Shown here piece by piece: positions 26,559-35,575 of a DNA stretch of 64,000 nt; the first letter of the stretch is position 1, and each line of letters begins with the position of its first letter. The notes beneath the pieces are model-generated. The model did not search any database. It worked only from the letters and a program-made list of their open reading frames with translations, and was not told the DNA's origin. Origin of the DNA: an uncultured Opitutia bacterium (GTDB taxonomy: Bacteria > Verrucomicrobiota > Verrucomicrobiia > Opitutales > Opitutaceae); contig CAIRCN010000038.1 in assembly GCA_903877135.1 (NCBI GenBank), forward strand, positions 142,902 through 206,901. The letters are read 5' to 3'. A program made the position numbers and the translations under genes.

Positions 26559-27563
26559 ATGCAAAAAGCCATCCACGGCATCACCGTCGCGCATTTTCTT
26601 GAGACCTACCGCGGCAAGTTGAAGATGGAACTGCTCACTGGCGCCAACGGCGTCCACCGCCTGATTCGCGAGGGCAGCATCAACCGCCCGGCGCTCGCCC
26701 TCACCGGTTTCTTCAAGTATTTTGCGAACAAACGCATTCAAGTCCTCGGCGCCGCCGAGATGACCTACCTCAAATCCCTATCGGTCGAACGGCAAAAGGA
26801 AATTTTCCGCGAGATGGTGAAACGCCAAATCCCCTGCCTCGTGCTGACCCGCAATTACCACGCCACCCCCGCCCTGCTCGAGGTGGCCACCGCGATGCGG
26901 CTCCCGGTCCTGCGCACGCCGATGATCACGATGAATTTCGTGAACCTTGCCACGCTCTGCGTCGACAATGAGTTCGCGCCCTCTTCGACCGAGCATGCCA
27001 CCACGCTCGACGTTAAGGGCGTGGGTGTGATGCTCCGTGGCGATTCTGGCGTAGGTAAATCCGAGTGCGCCCTGGCCCTCATCGAGCGCGGCCACTCTCT
27101 CGTCGCCGACGACCTCACCGTCATCAAGTTGCTCGATGAGCGCGAATTGATGGCGTCCAGCCGATTGCTCAACCGCGGCTACATGGAGTGCCGGGGCATC
27201 GGCATCATCAACATCGCTGAGATGTTCGGCATCAAGTCCATCCGGCTCGAGAAACGCATCGACATGGTCGTGTCACTCCAGGAGTGGACTCCCTCCGCCG
27301 TCGAGGAACGCACCGGGCTCGAGGAAAACCACTACGAGATTCTCGGTCTGCGCGTGCCACACATCGAGCTTTTCGTCCGGCCTGGCCGCGACATCGCGCG
27401 CCTAGTCGAGGTCGCCGCGCTCACCCATGCGCTCAAGGCCATGGGGCACGACCCCGCGAAGGATTTCAACGAGCGTCTCATTGCCTTCATGGCCAAGGAA
27501 GGCCCGCTGTCGGTTGTGCCCATCAGGCCCAACGTGCGCGAAGAGCGGCCCGCCGGGGGTTGA
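26559..27563 (+). CDS. hprK: HPr kinase/phosphorylase
   Basis: HprK phosphorylates and dephosphorylates HPr on a serine, linking carbon status to regulation. The 334-residue protein has the N-terminal HprK domain (LTGANGVHRLIREGSINRP), Walker A GDSGVGKSECALALI (residues 161-175), LVADDLTVI and the HprK signature MECRGIGIINIAEMFG. The C-terminal part with EVAALTHALKAMGHDPAKDF also fits. Length is normal for the family. No HPr or PTS gene is next to it; the position after lptB recalls the lpt-rpoN-ptsN neighbourhood of Proteobacteria, where PTS-like regulators also sit by LPS genes. Confidence 0.94.
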   Translation: MQKAIHGITVAHFLETYRGKLKMELLTGANGVHRLIREGSINRPALALTGFFKYFANKRIQVLGAAEMTYLKSLSVERQKEIFREMVKRQIPCLVLTRNYHATPALLEVATAMRLPVLRTPMITMNFVNLATLCVDNEFAPSSTEHATTLDVKGVGVMLRGDSGVGKSECALALIERGHSLVADDLTVIKLLDERELMASSRLLNRGYMECRGIGIINIAEMFGIKSIRLEKRIDMVVSLQEWTPSAVEERTGLEENHYEILGLRVPHIELFVRPGRDIARLVEVAALTHALKAMGHDPAKDFNERLIAFMAKEGPLSVVPIRPNVREERPAGG

Positions 27564-27761
27564 GGCGGGATCGCGCGCCGCAGTTCATGGAGTATTTTAT
27601 GTGCAGACTCAAGCGGGCACGCTCATGCATCAACGATTGGAGGCCGCAGGTGCGTGTGGTGCGCTTCTGCCCTGCTCTGTATCGGCACGTTTCATGACGA
27701 ATTTAGTCCAGCAACGGCGATAGCTCATCACCCGGCGCCAAGATGTCGCCGAGTTGAGCGG

Positions 27762-28139
27762 TCACGCGCGAGGTAAAGTTCCAGAGTGCCCGGGGGGCGG
27801 TGGGGGCTTGTCTTTGGCCGAACTCGCGCCAGACGCATAGTCGGGGTGCGAGGCCACAAACCGAAACGCCAAGGTCACACCCACGGTAAGGACAGCCACG
27901 GTGCCGGCCAGCGACTGACCGCGCCACAGCCCCGCGAACCAGTCCATGAATTCGGCGGCGAGCACGTTTCCTTTCCCACCGATCACCTGCATGTCGTGCA
28001 CATACCGTTTCGAGTCCATCGGATCTCCCAGCAACGGATCGAGGATCACCGGTTGGGCTGTCAGGTAGATGACAAGCGCAGTGCCGAAGCCAATCACCAG
28101 CAGCAGAACGCTAATCCTATTGATTTTTCCCGGATTCAA
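27762..28139 (-). CDS. Small two-helix membrane protein, unknown function
   Basis: The 125-residue protein has a hydrophobic helix at residues 9-28 (ISVLLLVIGFGTALVIYLTA). A loop follows with PLLGDPMDSKRYVHDMQVIGGKGNV, then a second hydrophobic segment (GTVAVLTVGVTLAFRFVA) and a Pro-rich, polar tail. It could sit in the inner membrane with both ends on one side. No family was recognised. It lies downstream of DUF6172 and phoH on the same strand, about 75 bases away, and converges with hprK across about 200 bases holding no other feature. Confidence 0.6.
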   Translation of the reverse strand: MNPGKINRISVLLLVIGFGTALVIYLTAQPVILDPLLGDPMDSKRYVHDMQVIGGKGNVLAAEFMDWFAGLWRGQSLAGTVAVLTVGVTLAFRFVASHPDYASGASSAKDKPPPPPGHSGTLPRA

Positions 28140-28213
28140 CCGGCTGGAAACTGCTGGTCACTGGAGAGAGCCTCAATGTTATAATTCACCGGGGTCATGT
28201 ATGCCGCCTGGTT

Positions 28214-28501
28214 TTACCTCGCAAACTTCCGGGTGCCCGGTGCAGCCACTATCTCGACGTAAACTTCCATTGCGCCCGTCTGCGCCACGCTGTCGATGGC
28301 GGCGCCTACTTCCTTGAGCGACCGGGTTTCCGCGGTCGCCAGGCTGAGCCCGACTTTGCAGGTGAACTCCAGGAGGTCGAAACCTTCCGGCAGGTCTTTC
28401 CGCCGCACGCGCCGCACGTAGGTGTTGATCTCCTGGCGGATTTTGTCGCGCACCCGCGCCGCGTCCTTGCCGGGAGCCTGAAGGGCAAACGTTTTCTTCA
28501 T
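28214..28501 (-). CDS. DUF6172 family protein
   Basis: The 95-residue protein begins MKKTFALQAPGKDAARV. It carries IRQEINTYVRRVRRKDLPEGFDLLEF, then CKVGLSLATAETRSLKEV and a VYVEIVAAPGTRK ending, which match the compact DUF6172 family. These proteins are conserved across many bacteria but have no known function. The ATG at 28501 matches the usual N-terminus; the longer frame upstream adds only codons without conservation. It lies 81 bases downstream of phoH and may share its transcript. Confidence 0.78.
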   Translation of the reverse strand: MKKTFALQAPGKDAARVRDKIRQEINTYVRRVRRKDLPEGFDLLEFTCKVGLSLATAETRSLKEVGAAIDSVAQTGAMEVYVEIVAAPGTRKFAR

Positions 28502-28582
28502 CGATAAGGCCATCGTTGCCCGCCCGCGCGGCAACTCAATGCGAATAATCCATCACGCCGCGGTCGGGGCACCAAGGCCGGT

Positions 28583-30124
28583 TCAGAGCAGGTCTGCCGC
28601 CAGCTCCGCCAAGCGAGAGCGCTCGCCCTTGGTCAGGGTCACATGTGCGGCAACGGCCTGGCCCTTCATCCGATTGTGGCAGTAAACAAGCCCGTTGCTC
28701 CGCGAGTCGACGTAGGGATTGTCAATCTGCGCCGGATCGCCAATCAGCACGATCTTGGAGCCTTCGGAAATGCGGGTGATGACGGTTTTCACCTCGTGCG
28801 GCGTGAGCTGCTGGGCCTCATCAAGAATGAAAAACCGGCGCGCAATGGAGCGGCCGCGGATGAAGGCGAGCGCCTCAATCTCGACCAAACCGCTTTTCAG
28901 CAGGCGCTCGTAGGGCTTGGCAATGACCGCATTGCCGTAGCCGCCATTGTGGGCGGCATAGGAGGGCTGGGGCGCTGTCACGGCCGCCATGAACCGCTCG
29001 TCGTGTTTCTTGTGTTTTTTTCTGGAAACTTTCTTGGCGGCAAACTGCGGCTCCTTCGGCGGTTTCGAGGGAATGAGCACCTCAAGCGCGTCATAGTAAG
29101 GCTGCAGCCAGGGCTTCATCTTCTCCTCCAAGGTGCCAGGAAGAAAGCCAATGTCCTTGCCGAGCGCTATCACCGGCCGGGAAATGGAAACACCGTCGTA
29201 ATGCGATTGGTCGTCGTGTGTCTGGTGCAATGCGCAGGCGATCGAAAGCAGGGTCTTACCAGTGCCCGCCTTCCCGAAGCAAGTAAGCATGTGGATGCTG
29301 TCGTCGAGCAGCGCATCCATGAAGAACTGTTGCTCGAGGTTTCGGGCCCGGATCGGGATACCGCCGGGTGCCTTAACATATTCGGGAATCTGCAGTCGCC
29401 GCACGATGCTGTCGCCGTAGTAGCGGGCCGGCATGGTCTTGCCCTCATCGGACCGGAGCAGGACATATTCGTTCACATAAAGCGCCTTTGCCGCGGCGGC
29501 CCCGATGTCGAACTCACTCTCGGAGCAGAAACGCTGGAGTTCGTAGATATTGACCGGGATTTCGCGGTAACTCGCCTCGTCGATGGCTTCGGGGACCTTG
29601 TCGTTGAGATAATCTTCGGATTCGAGACCGACCGCACGGGCCTTCAGTTGCACATTGACGTCCTTCGTCACCAGGATCGTCGGCGGGGGAAACTGTTCCT
29701 GCACAAACAGCGCCGCCGCGATGATGCGATTATCTTTCTTCGCAAGGTCAGGCAGAATCGCGCGGAGCCGGTCCATCGCGGGCGAACTGCGGCCCCCGTC
29801 CATGAGGTAGGGGTTGATGATGATGGAAAGCGTGCCGCCATTAGGCAATTCGACACCTTCGTGCATCGCCCGCGAGTCGGGCAGAAGTTCTTGCAGAATG
29901 CGGTGGACCCGGCGGGCATTGCGGCCGCGTTCGGTGGACTGCTCGTTCTTGATGGCGTCGAGCTCCTCCAGCACTTCGACAGGGATGGCGAGGTTGTTGT
30001 CCTCGAATTTGTAGATTGATTGCGGGTCGTGCAGCAGGACATTCGTGTCCAGCACGAAGGTCTTGATTTTAGCTGAAACCCTGATCCGCGAATTTGGGGC
30101 AAACGCCCCGCGCAGGTTTTCCAT
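28583..30124 (-). CDS. PIN domain plus PhoH-like ATPase (YlaK type)
   Basis: The 513-residue protein joins an N-terminal PIN nuclease domain (TFVLDTNVLLHDP, VLEELDAIKN, DNRIIAAALFVQ, ILVTKDVNVQLKA) to a PhoH ATPase. The ATPase part has Walker A CFGKAGTGKTLLSIAC, GFLPGTLEEKMKPW, the ILDEAQQLTPHEVKT Walker B region and LIGDPAQIDNPYVD. PIN-PhoH proteins act on RNA as ATP-dependent ribonuclease/helicases in the bacteria where they were studied. A Lys/His-rich insert (KKVSRKKHKKHDERF) precedes the last third. The ATG at 30124 was preferred to a TTG 33 bases upstream. The leader holds a hairpin terminator and a second structure. Confidence 0.9.
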   Translation of the reverse strand: MENLRGAFAPNSRIRVSAKIKTFVLDTNVLLHDPQSIYKFEDNNLAIPVEVLEELDAIKNEQSTERGRNARRVHRILQELLPDSRAMHEGVELPNGGTLSIIINPYLMDGGRSSPAMDRLRAILPDLAKKDNRIIAAALFVQEQFPPPTILVTKDVNVQLKARAVGLESEDYLNDKVPEAIDEASYREIPVNIYELQRFCSESEFDIGAAAAKALYVNEYVLLRSDEGKTMPARYYGDSIVRRLQIPEYVKAPGGIPIRARNLEQQFFMDALLDDSIHMLTCFGKAGTGKTLLSIACALHQTHDDQSHYDGVSISRPVIALGKDIGFLPGTLEEKMKPWLQPYYDALEVLIPSKPPKEPQFAAKKVSRKKHKKHDERFMAAVTAPQPSYAAHNGGYGNAVIAKPYERLLKSGLVEIEALAFIRGRSIARRFFILDEAQQLTPHEVKTVITRISEGSKIVLIGDPAQIDNPYVDSRSNGLVYCHNRMKGQAVAAHVTLTKGERSRLAELAADLL

Positions 30125-30241
30125 CGGTGTGGGTATCTTGTGAATAAGTAGGCACAAAATTCGTCTTTTGTCGATGATAGATTGCTATTCGGCGTAAAAA
30201 TAAAGCCAAACGCACACATGGGCAGAGCCACCAACTATGGG

Positions 30242-30280
30242 AAAAAAGAGGCGGGCCGCCTACCCCTAAGCGGCCCGCCT
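30242..30280 (-). terminator. Strong hairpin plus U-tract in the phoH leader
   Basis: AGGCGGGCCGC (30249-30259) pairs perfectly with GCGGCCCGCCT (30270-30280), an 11-bp GC-rich stem with a 10-base loop. Read on the minus strand the stem is followed by CTTTTTTCCC, the layout of an intrinsic terminator. It lies about 120 bases ahead of the phoH start, with no minus-strand coding gene immediately upstream, so it may end a leader transcript or act as attenuator. Confidence 0.65.
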
Positions 30281-30287
30281 ATAGCTT

Positions 30288-30368
30288 TCTTACTTACCCT
30301 GGCTCCCGCTAAGCGGGAGCAATGGTTTCGGTAAGCTTTGACGACCGCCGGGGCCAAAAGTTCCACCT
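30288..30368 (-). ncRNA. Candidate structured leader RNA upstream of phoH
   Basis: The region holds nested pairing: GCTCCCGC (30303-30310) with GCGGGAGC around a 3-base loop, enclosed by CTTACC and GGTAAG about 35 bases apart. A GC-rich GGCCCCGGCGGTC stretch and a CAAAGC box precede it on the minus strand. Together with the downstream terminator this has the order aptamer-like fold, terminator, gene. I could not assign it to a riboswitch class, and a small RNA is equally possible. Confidence 0.4.
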
Positions 30369-30506
30369 GTGACAAAAAAAACACGGCAGTCCTGTAGCGC
30401 AACAAAATTGCCGGGGGGCCTCTCGCAGCCACACTGCCTGCGCGCACTGCACTCGACACTGCCTCGCCAGAACGCATCCTCACTCCATCGAGCAGCTGAC
30501 GACCCG

Positions 30507-31460
30507 ATGAAAACAAAACCCTCCCTGCGCCCGCCTCAATCTGTCTGGCTCGACACCGATATCGGCGACGACACCGATGACATCCTCGCCCTCGCCCTAA
30601 TTTGCGCGAGCCCCGAACTGACGCTTGCCGGCGTCAGCACGGTGTTTGGCGACACCGCCACCCGCGCGCGGCTCGCCCGCACCGTGCTTGCCTCCCTGCG
30701 CGAGCCATCCGCCACGCCCGTGGCCACGGGTTGCGGCCGGCCGCTCTCGGCGCTGGAATGTCCGAAAATCTGGCCCAACGGCCCGGCCGCGCGGCCTCAT
30801 TTCGTGCAACGCTCTTGCGCCCGCCGGTCTGCTGAGTTGCCGCCTGCCCCGCGTGGACACGCCGTAGACCTCCTCGCTGCGCACCTCCGCGCACATCCCG
30901 GCGAAACTGTGCCCATCGGTATCGGCGCCCTCACAAATCTCGCCACGCTTCTGCTGCGCCACCCGGACGCGAAAGCCGCCATCCCGCGGCTCGTCCTCAT
31001 GGCCGGCGATTTCCAGCGTTCCGAGTGGGAGTGGAACGTGCGCTGCGATCCGCTAGCCGCCGCCTGCGTCCTGCAGAGTGGCCTGCGGATCGATTTCATC
31101 CCCTGGGCAATCGGCATGACCTGCACTGTCAGTGCCGCCCAAGTCGGGCGGCTTCACGCCACCCGGAGCCGCACCGGCCGCCTGTTGAGTCATGCCGTGA
31201 AGCTCTGGCAGGAGTCGCGCTTGAAAATCACGGGGCAGGCAGACCGGCCGCACCTCTACGATCCCATGGCGGTCGCCGTGCTACTGCACCCCGGCTGGTT
31301 CGAATGGCGCCGCGGGCGGGTCGAAATCGTTTTCACGCCCAGCGAGTTTTCGCACTCCAAGTTCACGCCCGACCCCTCTGGTCAGCACCGCATTGCCTGG
31401 CGCATCCGCGACCCACGCCACGCCGTCGAAACCGTCTGGTCACGCATCCTCTCGCTCTAA
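30507..31460 (+). CDS. Nucleoside hydrolase (IU-type) family protein
   Basis: Nucleoside hydrolases cut the N-glycosidic bond of nucleosides, releasing the base and ribose. The 317-residue protein opens with WLDTDIGDDTDDILALAL, the calcium-binding Asp cluster of the family in the form DTDIGDDTDD. It continues with GVSTVFGDT, PIGIGALTNLATLL, LVLMAGDF, EWNVRCDPLAAACVL and LYDPMAVAVLL, the last bearing a conserved Asp. Many members have a His in a later active-site loop; which residue serves here is unclear. The start at 30507 sits after the phoH leader, on the opposite strand. Confidence 0.87.
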   Translation: MKTKPSLRPPQSVWLDTDIGDDTDDILALALICASPELTLAGVSTVFGDTATRARLARTVLASLREPSATPVATGCGRPLSALECPKIWPNGPAARPHFVQRSCARRSAELPPAPRGHAVDLLAAHLRAHPGETVPIGIGALTNLATLLLRHPDAKAAIPRLVLMAGDFQRSEWEWNVRCDPLAAACVLQSGLRIDFIPWAIGMTCTVSAAQVGRLHATRSRTGRLLSHAVKLWQESRLKITGQADRPHLYDPMAVAVLLHPGWFEWRRGRVEIVFTPSEFSHSKFTPDPSGQHRIAWRIRDPRHAVETVWSRILSL

Positions 31461-31506
31461 CCGCGATCAGCCGTGCGCACATTTTTAGTCGCACGGCGAT
31501 AGGTGG

Positions 31507-33621
31507 TCACCTCTTGATGCCGACATATTCGAGGTATGGTCCCTGCGAGCTCGGGCGGCCAAGAAACTTCTCGACCGACTCCGCCACGTCCCGAGTGTTC
31601 CCCACGCCATAAACCTCATTGCGCAGACGTCGGCCGACCTTCTCATCAAGGAAACCGCCCGGCGCAGCGCGGAACACGCTGGCCATGTCGATCGCCAGCA
31701 CTTTGGCCCACAGATAGCCATAATAACCAGCGTCGTAACCAGCAAGGTGTCCGAAATAGGCGACGAACGCGGTGCCGGGCGGCGGGGCAATTGTCACCCG
31801 CGTGAGCACGCGGTTACTAACCGCGACGATATCCATCTTCGCGGCCTCGACCGGCGGGCAGGCGTGCAGCGCGAGGTCGATCAGGCCGAAGGAAAGCTGA
31901 CGGCGCGTGGCGTAGCCTTCCGTAGCCTGGCGCGCAGCCACGAGCGAGGCGATCGTCTCGGCGGAGATTTTCTTCGCCGGATCGCGATAATCGGCCGCGA
32001 AGGTGTCGAGCACGGCCTTATCCCACACCCAGTTCTCCAGCATCTGCGACGGCGCCTCGACGAAGTCCTGCGGCACAGCAAAGCCCGTTTGCGCGACGAA
32101 TCGCGAGCGGCTGAGGATCGCATGCATCACATGGCCGAACTCGTGGAAGAGCGTGACGACGTCACTGTGCTTAAGCAGCGACGGTTTGCCGGCGGACGGC
32201 GCGGGAAAATTGCAGAGTAGCGCCGCCACCGGCAGGTCGTAGTGCCCGTCGGCGAGCACGCCGCCGGTTTTCTGCGGGAAGCACGCGAAGTGGTTGAACT
32301 TCCCGTCGCGGGGAAACATGTCGAGGTAGAACGCGCCCATCGGCACGCCCGTGGCGCTGTCCTCCACGACGTAGAGTTGCACGCCCGCAGCCATGACGTA
32401 GGGCGGCGTGACTGCGGTGAATTTCAGGCCAAAGATTTTCTGGTAGATGGCGAACATGCCATTGAGCGTCGCCTGATAGGGAAAATAGACGCGGAGCTTC
32501 TCGGTATCGACGGCGTAGCGGTCCTTCAGGAGCTTGTTGGTATAGTAAGCTACGTCCCACGCTTCGATCTGCGCGTCGGCCTTGCCGGAGTGGGCGGCCT
32601 TGAGCTGCCGGAGCGTCTCCAGCTCGGCGGTGAATTTCGGTTGGAGGCCGGCGACGAGATTTTCCTCGAACTTCACGGCGGCGGTGCCGTTCTTCACCAT
32701 GCGGGTCTCGGTCTGGTAATCCGCCCAAGTGGCGTAGCCGAGCCGGCGTGCGATGTCGGCCCGGAGGGCGACGAGCTTCGTAAGAACAGGGATGTTGGTT
32801 TCGCGGGCAAGCTGCGAGCGGGCGATGAGGAGCTTGCAGCGCACCTCGGGGTTGTCGGCATTGTCGGCGATGGCCTGCGCATGCCAGGTGATGTTTGCCA
32901 TAACGCGGTAACGGCCATCGGCCTGCTTCACGCCGGGGCTGTCGAGGAAACTCTGCGGCACGCCGGCGAGTTCTGCGGCGGTGAAGTCGAGCGGTGCGCG
33001 CGCCTCGTTGATGTTGATGGCAAACTTCGTCGTGAGCGCCGCGAGCTCTTTGCGGAGCTGCTCCACTGTGGCACGCTCCGCGGCCGGCAACGCGAGACCG
33101 GCCCGGCGGTATGTGCGCATCTGCTCGTCGACGAGGCGTTGCTCGTCGGCCGCGAGCACGGGCTTGGTGTCAGCGAAAGTCTTGAGCGCGCGATAGAGCG
33201 GCTCGCGGTAATCGAGCCCGACGCTCCATTCCTGCAGCTTCACATTCATGTCGTTCGCCGTGTCGCGCATGGCCTTCTCGGTGCTGGCCTCGGCAACGGT
33301 GCCGATCACTTGGGAGAGATTCAGCACGTTCGCCGTGATGGCGTCGTAGGCGCCGAAAGTGCCGCCAAAGGTGAGCTTGGCGGGCGCCTGCGCCGCCAGC
33401 GCGGCCAAGGCGGCGTCAGCCTGTTTGATCGCCGCGGCCGTCTGGGCGCGCACCTCGTCGGGCGTGTGCGGATAGTTCGGCAGAGTCAGTGCCATCTTCG
33501 AGAGCGCGGCTTTCGTCTGAAAATCGGCGAGTGTGGTCTCGGCGGCGGCCCGGGGAGAAAGCAGGGCAACCGGCAGCATGAGCAGAGGCAGAAGGCGGAG
33601 GAGTTTGGGCATGAAGCGCAT
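31507..33621 (-). CDS. M3 family (thimet/oligopeptidase A-like) metallopeptidase
   Basis: The 704-residue protein has a signal peptide (LLRLLPLLMLPVALLSPRAAA-ET), so it probably acts in the periplasm. The zinc motif HEFGH is at residues 493-497 within VTLFHEFGHVMHAILS, with the downstream Glu in VEAPSQMLENWVWD as third ligand. MGAFYLDMFPRDGKFNH and YDAGYYGYLWAKVLA are typical M3 segments. M3 enzymes hydrolyse short peptides; secretion suggests peptide scavenging. A second ATG at 33612 is an alternative start. It converges with the nucleoside hydrolase gene. Confidence 0.92.
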   Translation of the reverse strand: MRFMPKLLRLLPLLMLPVALLSPRAAAETTLADFQTKAALSKMALTLPNYPHTPDEVRAQTAAAIKQADAALAALAAQAPAKLTFGGTFGAYDAITANVLNLSQVIGTVAEASTEKAMRDTANDMNVKLQEWSVGLDYREPLYRALKTFADTKPVLAADEQRLVDEQMRTYRRAGLALPAAERATVEQLRKELAALTTKFAININEARAPLDFTAAELAGVPQSFLDSPGVKQADGRYRVMANITWHAQAIADNADNPEVRCKLLIARSQLARETNIPVLTKLVALRADIARRLGYATWADYQTETRMVKNGTAAVKFEENLVAGLQPKFTAELETLRQLKAAHSGKADAQIEAWDVAYYTNKLLKDRYAVDTEKLRVYFPYQATLNGMFAIYQKIFGLKFTAVTPPYVMAAGVQLYVVEDSATGVPMGAFYLDMFPRDGKFNHFACFPQKTGGVLADGHYDLPVAALLCNFPAPSAGKPSLLKHSDVVTLFHEFGHVMHAILSRSRFVAQTGFAVPQDFVEAPSQMLENWVWDKAVLDTFAADYRDPAKKISAETIASLVAARQATEGYATRRQLSFGLIDLALHACPPVEAAKMDIVAVSNRVLTRVTIAPPPGTAFVAYFGHLAGYDAGYYGYLWAKVLAIDMASVFRAAPGGFLDEKVGRRLRNEVYGVGNTRDVAESVEKFLGRPSSQGPYLEYVGIKR

Positions 33622-33724
33622 GATTTTTTGCCATGAGCGAATGGCATTCTATCTGTGCTGGCAAACCGATATGCAAATGCCCGCCGGCCCTTGCCAGTCC
33701 GGGGGTTTGCCGCACGGTGACAGC

Positions 33725-35089
33725 ATGCAATTTGTTTCTGTCAATCCCGCCACCGGCCGTCGTCTGGCCTCTTATCGGGGACACACGCACTCCCAAACAG
33801 CGGTGGCCGTGGATCGCGCCCAGTCTGCATTTGCCGACTGGCGGCAGAGGACGTTTGCGCAGCGCGCACGCCTACTCCGCACCCTGGCCCGTAATCTGCG
33901 CTCCCGGCGCGAGGACCTGGCGGCACTGCTCACCGCCGAGGTGGGCAAGCCCATCACGCAAGCGCATGCAGAGATCGAAAAAAGTGCCATGGTCTGCGAC
34001 TACTATGCCCGGTATGCCGCGCGCTATCTCGCGCCGGAACATCCTCCGGGAGCACCACGCCACGCGCGTGTCGTCTACGAGCCGCTCGGCCTCGTGCTTG
34101 CGATCATGCCCTGGAATTTTCCGTTCTGGCAGACCTTTCGCGCGGCGGCGCCCGCCCTCATGGCAGGCAATACCTTTCTGCTCAAACCCGCGCCCAACAC
34201 CGCCGGCTGCGCCCTCGCCATACAGAAAATCTTCTCCGCCACCGGCGCACCGGAGGGTCTCCTGCAAACCCTCCTTGTCGGCGTCGACGCCGTGCCAGGT
34301 CTGGTCGCCGACGAGCGCGTGCGCGGCGTCTCGCTCACCGGGAGCACGCGTGCAGGCAAACAGGTGGCCGCGCTCGCCGGCGCGGCGTTGAAACCAGGTG
34401 TCTTCGAACTCGGCGGCAGCGATCCCTATCTGATTCTCGAGGATGCCGACCTCGCACAAGCCGCCAAAGCCTGCGCGCACTCGCGGCTGATCAACAGCGG
34501 CCAGAGCTGCATCGGAGCCAAGCGCATCATTGTCGTGCAATCAGTCCTGCGCGAGTTTGAGCGGCAGCTCACGGCCTACTTTGCCGCCCGGCGCACCGGT
34601 GATCCCACCGATGCGGCGACTGATGTCGGTCCGCTCGCCCGCGCCGATTTGCGCGACCTGCTGCACGCCCAAGTCCGGCGCAGCGTCCGCCTCGGGGCGC
34701 GCCTGCTGCTCGGCGGCAAGCCCCGGCCCGCCCCGGGGTATTTTTATCCGCCCACCGTGCTGACCGACGTCAAAGCCGGTATGCCCGCCTATGACGAGGA
34801 ACTCTTCGGCCCGGTCGCTGCGATCATCCCGGTGCGCGACGCGGTCGAGGCTGTCACCGTGGCCAATGACTCCGCCTACGGTCTCGGCGCGGCGATTTTC
34901 ACCCGTGACCGCCGCCGGGCGCGCCGCTTGGCGGGCCAGATCGAATCCGGGCTGGTGTTCATCAACAATTATGTGCGCTCCGATCCGGCGCTTCCCTTCG
35001 GCGGCGTGAAGCAAAGTGGTTTCGGCCGCGAACTCGGCTCCTGCGGTATCCGCGCCTTCGTCAACGTGAAAACCCTCGTGGGCGCCTGA
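33725..35089 (+). CDS. sad: NAD(P)-dependent aldehyde dehydrogenase, Sad/YneI type
   Basis: The 454-residue protein matches the succinate-semialdehyde dehydrogenase Sad (YneI) of E. coli in length and blocks: VNPATGRRLASY at the N-terminus, LGLVLAIMPWNFPFWQ, LTGSTRAG, the general-base Glu228 in FELGGSDPYLIL, the catalytic Cys262 in NSGQSCIGAKRI, EELFGPVAAI and PFGGVKQSGFGRELG. The enzyme would oxidise succinate semialdehyde or a similar aldehyde to acid. The ATG at 33725 gives the canonical N-terminus; the longer open frame overlaps the divergent peptidase gene. No GABA genes are adjacent. Confidence 0.88.
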   Translation: MQFVSVNPATGRRLASYRGHTHSQTAVAVDRAQSAFADWRQRTFAQRARLLRTLARNLRSRREDLAALLTAEVGKPITQAHAEIEKSAMVCDYYARYAARYLAPEHPPGAPRHARVVYEPLGLVLAIMPWNFPFWQTFRAAAPALMAGNTFLLKPAPNTAGCALAIQKIFSATGAPEGLLQTLLVGVDAVPGLVADERVRGVSLTGSTRAGKQVAALAGAALKPGVFELGGSDPYLILEDADLAQAAKACAHSRLINSGQSCIGAKRIIVVQSVLREFERQLTAYFAARRTGDPTDAATDVGPLARADLRDLLHAQVRRSVRLGARLLLGGKPRPAPGYFYPPTVLTDVKAGMPAYDEELFGPVAAIIPVRDAVEAVTVANDSAYGLGAAIFTRDRRRARRLAGQIESGLVFINNYVRSDPALPFGGVKQSGFGRELGSCGIRAFVNVKTLVGA

Positions 35090-35118
35090 CTCGCGAGTGC
35101 GCCGGTCATGGTGCGACG

Positions 35119-35448
35119 TTAGCTCAGATTCTGACCCGTGCCCACCGTGGAGTGCACGAGTTTTTTCAGCCGCCGGACAGAAACGCGCAGGCCCAAAGTG
35201 TTGCGTAGAAAACCTCGGTTCCCGGAGTGCCGGACGAAATCAGTTTCCTCGTTATCGAAACCCTTCATGTCGGTGAGCCGGCCGACCCCGTCAATCAGTT
35301 CGTAATCGGGTTCGAAATAGCCTGGAATCAATTTTAGAAGCGTCCTGATATGCAAAACCCGTGGGTAAAGCACCCGCAGCATCACCTCCTCGCGGAACCG
35401 CTCCCGCTCGATCTTGTTCTCCGCACAATATTTCTCGGCAAAAGTCAT
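35119..35448 (-). CDS. Conserved small protein, unknown function
   Basis: The 109-residue protein begins MTFAEKYCAENKIERERF. It has a basic, helical composition with YPRVLHIRTLLKLIPGYFEPDYELIDGVGRL in the middle and an Arg/Lys-rich C-terminal half (RVSVRRLKKLVHS). It has no signal peptide and no transmembrane helix. I did not recognise a family, but the even, protein-like composition supports a real gene. It converges on the aldehyde dehydrogenase gene. Confidence 0.6.
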   Translation of the reverse strand: MTFAEKYCAENKIERERFREEVMLRVLYPRVLHIRTLLKLIPGYFEPDYELIDGVGRLTDMKGFDNEETDFVRHSGNRGFLRNTLGLRVSVRRLKKLVHSTVGTGQNLS

Positions 35449-35575
35449 TATTCCAGTGGAGAGTGCTGTTATTCCTGTCCCTAAAACTATTCAAGGTGCA
35501 TTTACCAGACACCAGCTATCTTTCGATTACGGGTGTGTGAATTTTGCATGCAGCTAATCCACCGCGCGGCCGACC

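Noticed and set aside
30288..30368. Assignment to the c-di-GMP-I riboswitch class
   Set aside because: The shared ten bases AAACCATTGC are not enough. The first hairpin and the conserved GACGCAAAGCC core do not match.
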